A stretch of DNA of 64,000 nt from SIRX01 sp965214475 (lineage in GTDB: Bacteria; Actinomycetota; Rubrobacteria; Rubrobacterales; Rubrobacteraceae), in NCBI GenBank assembly GCA_965214475.1, contig OZ243953.1, positions 496,001 through 560,000 on the forward strand, given 5' to 3'. The position numbers and the translations under genes are program-made. Below, piece after piece: positions 59,163 to 64,000 of this stretch. Position 1 is the stretch's first letter. Every line of letters starts with the position of its first letter. A model generated the notes under the pieces. That model had not been told where the DNA came from and ran no database searches. It saw nothing but the letters and a program-made list of their open reading frames with translations.

Positions 59163-59608
59163 CCTACTGTTCCGAATGCGGTTCCGAGAACGCTAGGGAG
59201 GCTAAGTTCTGTGTCAACTGTGGGGCAAAACTGGCCCACGCTGATTCAACGGTCGCGTACTCACCCACCTTTGTGGAGGAAGAGCTAACGCCGGTTTCCG
59301 AAAGTCCTGAAGGTGCGGCCCTTATCGAGCTGGATCAGGTAGAGGGTACTGCGGGACGTAGGATGCACGATGTGGGGGATGAAGCGGTCACTGTTGGTCG
59401 TAGCCCGGAGTGCAGCATATTTCTTGATGACGTGACGGTATCTCGCGAGCACGCGGAGATACTAATGGGTGGTCATGGCTTCAGAATACGCGACGCAGGG
59501 AGCCTGAATGGCACGTACGTCAACCGGGTTCGGGTGGATGCGGTAGATCTTCGTAACGGAGATGAAATACAGATAGGCAAATATCGGTTCAAGTTCGTGT
59601 TCACGTAG
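59159..59608 (+). CDS. Zinc-ribbon FHA-domain protein (GarA-like)
   Basis: The 149-residue protein has an N-terminal zinc ribbon (YCSECGSENAREAKFCVNCG, four cysteines) and a C-terminal FHA domain that binds phosphothreonine: VTVGRSPECSIFLDDVTVSR, EHAEI and SLNGTYVNRVRV. A Thr-containing linker (STVAYSPTFVEEELTPV) could be a kinase target. Mycobacterial GarA, next to the FtsR homologue Rv1828 as here, regulates 2-oxoglutarate metabolism, but lacks the ribbon and has an ETTS site not seen here. The TTG start overlaps rsiG. Confidence 0.85.
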   Translation: MTYCSECGSENAREAKFCVNCGAKLAHADSTVAYSPTFVEEELTPVSESPEGAALIELDQVEGTAGRRMHDVGDEAVTVGRSPECSIFLDDVTVSREHAEILMGGHGFRIRDAGSLNGTYVNRVRVDAVDLRNGDEIQIGKYRFKFVFT

Positions 59609-59675
59609 AGAGAAGTCTTGAGTCATAGTGATGGATCCAAGCTCGAAGCTTTGGAGAAGCGGGAGGAGGTATCCG

Positions 59676-60476
59676 ATGGAGAACGGTGAAGGTAGAGAGA
59701 ACTACACAGATTTTACGGAGGCTTACCCGGATGTTCCTGAGGAGGTGAACGCTCCTGAGGAACCAGATGAATTGGAAGTAAATGAGATTCTTATACCCGC
59801 CAGGGAACTCATAGACCGCCCAAGAGACAACTACACTATAGGAGAGGTAGTCGAGCGTCTCAAGGCCGACTTCCCTTCACTATCCGTCAGCAAAATCCGC
59901 TACCTGGAGCGCCGGCGACTGATCAACCTTACCCGCACGCGCGGCGGTTACAGGCTCTTCTCGGATCAGGACGTAGAGTTACTCCGATATATCCTGACGC
60001 TTCAGGAAGAAGAGTACCTCCCGCTTAAGGTCATAAAGAAGCGTATAGAGGGTGGTGCCCCGATACCGGCCTCCGGCGCCCAATCTACCCACGAACTATC
60101 CCGGGTCCTAGAAGACCGGACTTATACTCGTGAGGAGTTGGCTGAGTCTCTAGAGGCCGATCCGCGCTTCGTTGAGGACCTGATCTCGGTTGGCGTCGTT
60201 GGGCGTAACGGCTCCTTGACGCAGCGGGATGCGGAGATAGCGCGTATGGCGCTAGAGATGGCTAAATACTCGATCCAACCCCGCCACCTAAGGGGCATAA
60301 TGGCCGCCGTCGAGCGTGAGGCCGCTATGTTCAAGCAAATTCTTAACCCCGAACTCCGGAGTGGAGATGAGCAGCGCACTGGCGAAGCCATAGAGAAGGC
60401 CCGGCACCTGGCCGCCGTGGACTCTCGTCTCAAAGAGCTTATGATGTCCAATGTTATAGACTCTTTCGTCTCGTAA
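59676..60476 (+). CDS. ftsR: MerR-family regulator, FtsR-like
   Basis: Homologue of FtsR, which activates ftsZ in Corynebacterium, and of mycobacterial Rv1828. The 266-residue protein has an acidic N-terminus of about 45 residues, then a MerR winged helix (NYTIGEVVERLKADFPSLSV, SKIRYLERRRLINLTRTRGG, YRLFSDQDVELLRYI) and a C-terminal helical dimer domain with EEYLPLKVIKKRIEGG and a second helix-turn-helix-like part. ATG 59676 is chosen because GGAGGAGG lies at the right distance; the frame from 59628 lacks such a site. Control of ftsZ at 5.2 kb is inferred from the family. Confidence 0.82.
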   Translation: MENGEGRENYTDFTEAYPDVPEEVNAPEEPDELEVNEILIPARELIDRPRDNYTIGEVVERLKADFPSLSVSKIRYLERRRLINLTRTRGGYRLFSDQDVELLRYILTLQEEEYLPLKVIKKRIEGGAPIPASGAQSTHELSRVLEDRTYTREELAESLEADPRFVEDLISVGVVGRNGSLTQRDAEIARMALEMAKYSIQPRHLRGIMAAVEREAAMFKQILNPELRSGDEQRTGEAIEKARHLAAVDSRLKELMMSNVIDSFVS

Positions 60477-60482
60477 CTGAAT

Positions 60483-61037
60483 ATGGGACAACCAACCGAC
60501 GTAGAGCTAAAAGAGATACAGAGTCACATCAGAACCGTTCCGGATTACCCGGAGCCCGGAATCTCCTTCAAGGACCTAACGCCGCTCATAGAGAATGGGT
60601 CCGCCATGCACATCGCCGTAGACGCATTTGCGCAATCTGTCGATTCGGTTGACTACGATCTTATACTTTCCGCCGAGGCCCGCGGCTTTGTCTTTGGCAC
60701 CGCCCTGGCTTACAGGGTACGAAAAGGTCTCGTACTCGCCCGCAAACCCAACAAGCTACCTCGCGAAACCATCTCTGCCAGCTATGAGCTAGAGTATGGT
60801 ACGGATACCCTGGAAGCCCACGCAGACTCCATAAAGCCTGGGACCCGCGTGCTGGTGGCAGACGATCTGCTAGCCACTGGCGGGACCGCCCGGGCCATGT
60901 GCGAACTCGTCGAAGAAGCCGGAGGCATCGTAGCTGGCGCCGCATTCCTCATAGAGCTTGGCTATTTGGAGGGCCGAGAGAAGCTCGCCCCTTACGAAGT
61001 CATATCCCTAATAACCTACGATGACCCGGACGAATAA
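60483..61037 (+). CDS. apt: Adenine phosphoribosyltransferase Apt
   Basis: Salvages adenine to AMP using PRPP. The 184-residue protein has IRTVPDYPEPGISFKDLTPL, the AEARGFVFGTALAYR loop, RKPNKLPRETISASYELEYG and the PRPP loop VLVADDLLATGGTARAM. It is clearly apt and not pyrE, since the adenine-binding RETISASYELEYG segment is present. ATG 60483 lacks a ribosome site but is the natural start. The end overlaps the recombinase gene by 17 bases. Confidence 0.95.
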   Translation: MGQPTDVELKEIQSHIRTVPDYPEPGISFKDLTPLIENGSAMHIAVDAFAQSVDSVDYDLILSAEARGFVFGTALAYRVRKGLVLARKPNKLPRETISASYELEYGTDTLEAHADSIKPGTRVLVADDLLATGGTARAMCELVEEAGGIVAGAAFLIELGYLEGREKLAPYEVISLITYDDPDE

Positions 61038-61983
61038 CCTCCCCGAACCAGCCCACGAAACCTCCTTAGCCTCCCTGGCTGCCGAGGACGCTACAAACCG
61101 ACTCGTCGCGATCTACCTCCGCACCCTTACTAGCCCTCAAACTAAAAAAACATATAATACAGAGGTCCGGATGTTTATCTCTTACCTGGAGGATAGTCTG
61201 GGGAAGAGTCTCGAAGACACTACTGCCGAAGATCTCTCACTCTACAGAGAGCACCTGATAAACAATTACGCACCCGCAACGTCTGCCAAGAAGCTAACCA
61301 CCTTGCGTCGTTTTCTAACTTTCACATACATGAGCGGATCAACCAAGGTAAATTCCGAAGCACTCAAGTTCTTTGCCAAAAGCCCGAAAATCCACCAAGA
61401 CCCGTCGTACAACATCCTCACCGAAGAAGAACTAGCAAGGATGCTCAGCGCGGCCCGCACCAACAACTACCGAGATTACATACTACTCACAGTAATGGCC
61501 GGGTGCGGACTTCGAGAAGCCGAGGTAATAGACGTAAGAGTGGGGGACTTTCAGGAGGTAGGGGAGGACCAGATACTGTTGCGAATTCGTGGCAAAGGAG
61601 ATAAGACCCGTAACGTCCCAACCTCCCCAGACCTCTGGCAGCTCGTCCAACGCTACGTCCTCCTCACAAAACGCAGCCTCACCTCCCACGCCGACGCCCG
61701 CAAACCACTCTTTGTCTCAAGAGAAGGCAAAAATAAACCACTCACCACCCGTATGGTCCGCTACCTCGTAAAGAAATACGCCAACGCTGCCGGCGTAACC
61801 AAAGCGATCTCCCCGCACTCCATTCGCCACACAGTCGGCACCAACATGGCCATAAACGAAGCTCCACTACTTATAATACAACAATTCTTGGGGCACGAGG
61901 ATCCAAAAACGACAATGCGGTACATTAGAAGGGCAGAGGAACTAGCAAGTAAAGCGTACCAGTACAATACTCTGCTAGGTTAG
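61021..61983 (+). CDS. Tyrosine recombinase (XerC/XerD family)
   Basis: Site-specific recombinase of 320 residues. The N-terminal SAM-like core-binding domain (about 27-115) is followed by the catalytic domain with R165 (CGLREAEV), K192 (RGKGDKTRNVP), H266 and R269 (PHSIRH), H292 (LGHEDPKTT) and the nucleophile Y301 (MRYIRR). The catalytic set is complete. Length is slightly above XerD (about 300). In mycobacteria xerD lies in the pyrG-scpA interval, but not here, so this may be the moved chromosomal Xer or an element integrase. A perfect 10-base palindrome overlaps its stop codon. Confidence 0.85.
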   Translation: MTRTNNLPEPAHETSLASLAAEDATNRLVAIYLRTLTSPQTKKTYNTEVRMFISYLEDSLGKSLEDTTAEDLSLYREHLINNYAPATSAKKLTTLRRFLTFTYMSGSTKVNSEALKFFAKSPKIHQDPSYNILTEEELARMLSAARTNNYRDYILLTVMAGCGLREAEVIDVRVGDFQEVGEDQILLRIRGKGDKTRNVPTSPDLWQLVQRYVLLTKRSLTSHADARKPLFVSREGKNKPLTTRMVRYLVKKYANAAGVTKAISPHSIRHTVGTNMAINEAPLLIIQQFLGHEDPKTTMRYIRRAEELASKAYQYNTLLG

Positions 61984-61999
61984 TCAGCAACTAACCTAG
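61975..61999. terminator. Perfect 10-base inverted repeat between convergent genes
   Basis: CTAGGTTAGT (61975-61984) and ACTAACCTAG (61990-61999) are perfectly complementary arms around the five-base loop CAGCA. The repeat overlaps the recombinase stop codon and lies one base from the stop of the minus-strand gene. It is most simply a two-way transcription terminator hairpin, although neither side has a T-tract. Because it is next to a tyrosine recombinase gene, a recombination site with 10-base arms and a five-base centre is a second possibility. Confidence 0.5.
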
Positions 62000-62000
62000 A

Positions 62001-63419
62001 TCAGGAGTTGCACCCGAATTCTCTTTCCGCCTCAGGAACGGATAGGGCAAAGACAGTGTAGTTCAAATCATCAAGAGTAGTGGCGCCCTCTCTTATCTCT
62101 CTCCCAATTTCAGGACGATCTCTTAGTGGTTTAAAGGCTTGCTGAAGGGTCTTATTTGGTACATTCTTGTAATAAATCAATATACAGGCCTTCTCTTCTC
62201 TCTCTAGCTTGATCTCTCTTGCTTCTAGTACGCTAGAGTAGTAGGAAATTGGGACACTGAGAATGATAAGACCAAAGCATATACCTACAGCGAGGGTATA
62301 GAACTCAGAAGGTGAATGATCCTGGGACAACTTCAGAGCCATAACATAAACTCCTATGGTAAGTAAAACGGAGAAAGTCACATACTTAGATTGGACGGTA
62401 CCGTCCAATTCTTTACCAGCCCTCCCAACAGTGGTGGCCGCCAAGACCACCAAAGAGAAGACTGAGATCGATATCCAAAAAGTATATTTCCCCTGATCCC
62501 GATCTTTCAGTATCTGGAACATAACAAAGACGAAGAGGGCCAGTATCATAGCGCCGGCTGTGATCACCAGTCTAGAGTTCGAAAGTATGGAGAACCCAGA
62601 AAGGCCTAGGAAGAAGTCTAGACCCAGCATCGGACTGTCAAAAAAGTAGATGCTCGAAACCCGTCCAGAAGGATTTTGTATGTTAGGACTTTCGAAGTTC
62701 CAGAAGTAGACGACCCAGTGCAGGGCCCCTATCAGTCCCCAGACACCCATAAGGTACTTCTTACTTCCACGGGAGACTGGTTCTATCAACAGCTGGAGAA
62801 GGCCAATGGGCCAGACCATGAGACCATGTCCTGCAGAAAGCGTAGCAGCAGAGCCACCTAAAATAGCCGCCAGAAACAACGGAACCTTCTTCCCAGACGG
62901 CTTGCCCCCAAGTCTACTAAGCAGTAAAAAGCTCAGAATCGCAAAGGAGTTCACAACAACCACGTGTATAGACCAAGCGTGGAGCATATTCCAATACTGA
63001 CTAAGGCTGAAAACCAGCAGAGAAATAGGTATCGCAAAAAACAACGACTTATTGTCAGAGCCTACAGTATTCCTATAGGCTACAAAAATACCTCCGAATA
63101 TAGTAAGTAGGCAAAACTGTGTTGCGTACATTATCGTAACCATGTTGAAATTGGCTAGAGGGCCCATGAGCAATAAAAAGACCCGCGGGAGGAAAGGTCT
63201 GTGTTCGCCGCTGTGAAGTTCCCACAAGTCACCCGGGCGGAGGTCGCCATTGAAGAGCTTCTCAAAGTAAGGAACCATTCGCCAAATATCAGTAAAAGGG
63301 ACATTGACTCCATACTCCCTGACATACAGAAAGGATGCCATTATAGGAAGGCATATCAAGGTGTAGCCAACAACCCGGACGGCCCGAGAAGAACGCTTAC
63401 CTAACTGCTTACTAATCAA
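62001..63419 (-). CDS. Polytopic membrane protein, possibly a GT-C type glycosyltransferase
   Basis: I cannot name a family with certainty. The 472-residue protein has about ten to twelve hydrophobic segments, a first periplasmic-type loop with VNVPFTDIWRMVPYFEKLFN and LHSGEHRPFLPRVFLLLM, and a soluble C-terminal part of about 70 residues. The D..W and EHR features recall membrane glycosyltransferases of cell-surface polymer synthesis. The TTG start at 63419 is weak. Base composition is visibly more AT-rich than the rest of the window and codon choice differs, which suggests acquisition. It faces the recombinase gene tail to tail. Confidence 0.7.
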   Translation of the reverse strand: MISKQLGKRSSRAVRVVGYTLICLPIMASFLYVREYGVNVPFTDIWRMVPYFEKLFNGDLRPGDLWELHSGEHRPFLPRVFLLLMGPLANFNMVTIMYATQFCLLTIFGGIFVAYRNTVGSDNKSLFFAIPISLLVFSLSQYWNMLHAWSIHVVVVNSFAILSFLLLSRLGGKPSGKKVPLFLAAILGGSAATLSAGHGLMVWPIGLLQLLIEPVSRGSKKYLMGVWGLIGALHWVVYFWNFESPNIQNPSGRVSSIYFFDSPMLGLDFFLGLSGFSILSNSRLVITAGAMILALFVFVMFQILKDRDQGKYTFWISISVFSLVVLAATTVGRAGKELDGTVQSKYVTFSVLLTIGVYVMALKLSQDHSPSEFYTLAVGICFGLIILSVPISYYSSVLEAREIKLEREEKACILIYYKNVPNKTLQQAFKPLRDRPEIGREIREGATTLDDLNYTVFALSVPEAEREFGCNS

Positions 63420-63429
63420 TATTCACGCC

Positions 63430-63461
63430 CAGTTTCCGATAAGTACAATTCTCGGAAACTG
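63430..63461. repeat. Perfect 10-base inverted repeat upstream of the membrane protein gene
   Basis: CAGTTTCCGA (63430-63439) and TCGGAAACTG (63452-63461) are exact inverted arms separated by 12 bases. The repeat lies between hflX and the membrane protein gene, both on the minus strand. It could be a terminator of hflX (no T-tract follows) or an operator for the next gene. Confidence 0.55.
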
Positions 63462-63482
63462 ATAAGGTCTTCCGTTATATGG

Positions 63483-64000
63483 CTAAGCAATCCTGTACTC
63501 TTCGTATTGTCCCATGAGGGAATCTGACAGACTAACGTCTAATAGGAGTCCTTCTTCGTTGTTCTCGGAGTTGTGGATCTCTGCTCTACCATAGAGACGA
63601 CTTGCTAATCCATATTCGCCATGAGGTATGAGAATTCTAACCCGCTCTCTGTCTTGGGAGATGGCCTCATGAATAGACCTCAGAAGATCTTCGGTGCCTC
63701 TGTTGGCGCCAATGAGTACCGCTGATGGATACTTCCGAGAGAGGTTTTTGTACTCTTCACGTGTTAGGAGGTCTACTTTATTTAGACAAAGTAGAGTTGC
63801 CCGGTACTCCTTTTGCAGTGAACTCAGGATCTCGTCGGCGGTGGAGATCTCTTCTGAGAGTGTCATACTTGACGCGTCTGCACAGAGTATGATCAAGTCG
63901 GCATTGTCTGCGGACTCCAATGTGCTGGCGAAAGAATGAACGAGTTGCGTAGGTAGTTTCCTGATGAACCCGACGGTGTCGGTTACCGCAAAGTCGGGCT
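63483..64000 (-). CDS. hflX: GTPase HflX, C-terminal part, cut by window edge
   Basis: Ribosome-splitting GTPase of the stress response. The visible 172 residues at the right edge (minus strand, reading in from 64000) contain the G3 region VTDTVGFIRKLPTQLVHSFA, followed by ADLIILCADAS, the G4 motif CLNKVDLL and the G5-like ANRG, then the C-terminal ferredoxin-like domain with RVRILIPHGEYG. The GTPase P-loop and the N-terminal domain lie outside the window. Base composition is more AT-rich than the + strand genes. Confidence 0.9.
   Translation of the reverse strand, partial: PDFAVTDTVGFIRKLPTQLVHSFASTLESADNADLIILCADASSMTLSEEISTADEILSSLQKEYRATLLCLNKVDLLTREEYKNLSRKYPSAVLIGANRGTEDLLRSIHEAISQDRERVRILIPHGEYGLASRLYGRAEIHNSENNEEGLLLDVSLSDSLMGQYEEYRIA

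Noticed and set aside
61975..61999. Chromosomal dif site
   Set aside because: The arms do not resemble the conserved dif sequence and are 10 bases long with a five-base centre, so I list it only as a hairpin.

Overview
This 64-kb window is a gene-dense stretch of bacterial chromosome, roughly 55-60 % GC by eye. It fits a deep-branching actinobacterium, most likely Rubrobacter-like (class Rubrobacteria or a neighbouring class). The signs are: a mihF-gmk-rpoZ-coaBC-metK-priA-def-fmt block, a tlyA-nadK-recN-steA-steB-...-pyrG-...-scpA-scpB-rluB-...-cmk-...-der block and a garA-like/ftsR-like pair, all arranged as in other Actinobacteria; the actinobacterial nucleoid protein mIHF; an FtsA protein, which most Actinobacteria lack; and a one-motif RsiG, the form described from Rubrobacter. 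No organism name can be proven from the sequence. Almost everything from 1 to 61,983 is on the + strand, with very short gaps or overlaps. No stretch above 300 bases lacks a gene. I see no rRNA, tRNA, CRISPR array or insertion sequence.

Layout. 1-6.3 kb: end of the dcw cell-wall/division cluster (ftsW partial, murG, murC, ftsQ, ftsA, ftsZ). 6.4-11.6 kb: the usual cluster after ftsZ (pgeF, yggS, sepF, proC, yggT, divIVA, a DUF167 gene, rluD), without lspA. 11.6-20.8 kb: an unknown membrane protein, then the de novo pyrimidine operon pyrR-pyrB-pyrC-carA-carB-pyrK-pyrD with a PyrR-type RNA site just before the pyrR ribosome-binding site. 20.9-28.1 kb: mihF, gmk, rpoZ, coaBC, metK, priA, def, fmt. 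28.3-32.9 kb: a sugar O-acyltransferase and a type IV pilus block (pilD, pilM, pilN, pilO and a calcium-loop protein in the PilP position). 33.0-36.2 kb: shikimate genes aroC, aroK, aroB, aroQ. 36.2-40.2 kb: a GFA-type zinc protein, efp, nusB, a prenyl synthase, tlyA, nadK. 40.2-49.7 kb: recN, steA, steB, two glycan-type transferases, pyrG, an unknown gene, a DUF3866 gene and an alanine dehydrogenase-like gene. 49.7-58.8 kb: scpA, scpB, rluB, aroA, cmk, plsC, der, pgsA and a nucleotidyltransferase/mutase fusion. 58.9-61.0 kb: a regulatory trio (RsiG, zinc-ribbon/FHA protein, FtsR-like MerR regulator) and apt. 61.0-64.0 kb: a tyrosine recombinase, then on the minus strand an AT-richer membrane protein gene and the 3' part of hflX.

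How the genes work together. Peptidoglycan synthesis and division (MurG, MurC, FtsW, FtsQ, FtsA, FtsZ, SepF, DivIVA, SteA/SteB) recur through the window, and the FtsR-like regulator is a plausible controller of ftsZ. Nucleotide supply (pyr operon, pyrG, gmk, cmk, apt), translation (def, fmt, efp, rluB, rluD, tlyA) and chromosome upkeep (mIHF, ScpA/B, RecN, PriA) fill the rest. Several enzymes have lost catalytic residues: the CoaC half of CoaBC, the helicase motifs of PriA, the active-site histidine of the alanine dehydrogenase-like protein, and the mutase half of the nucleotidyltransferase fusion. The most notable regulatory items are the one-motif RsiG c-di-GMP switch protein, the PyrR site, and a recurring TATACT-like box 7-10 bases before a start codon, which suggests leaderless transcripts.
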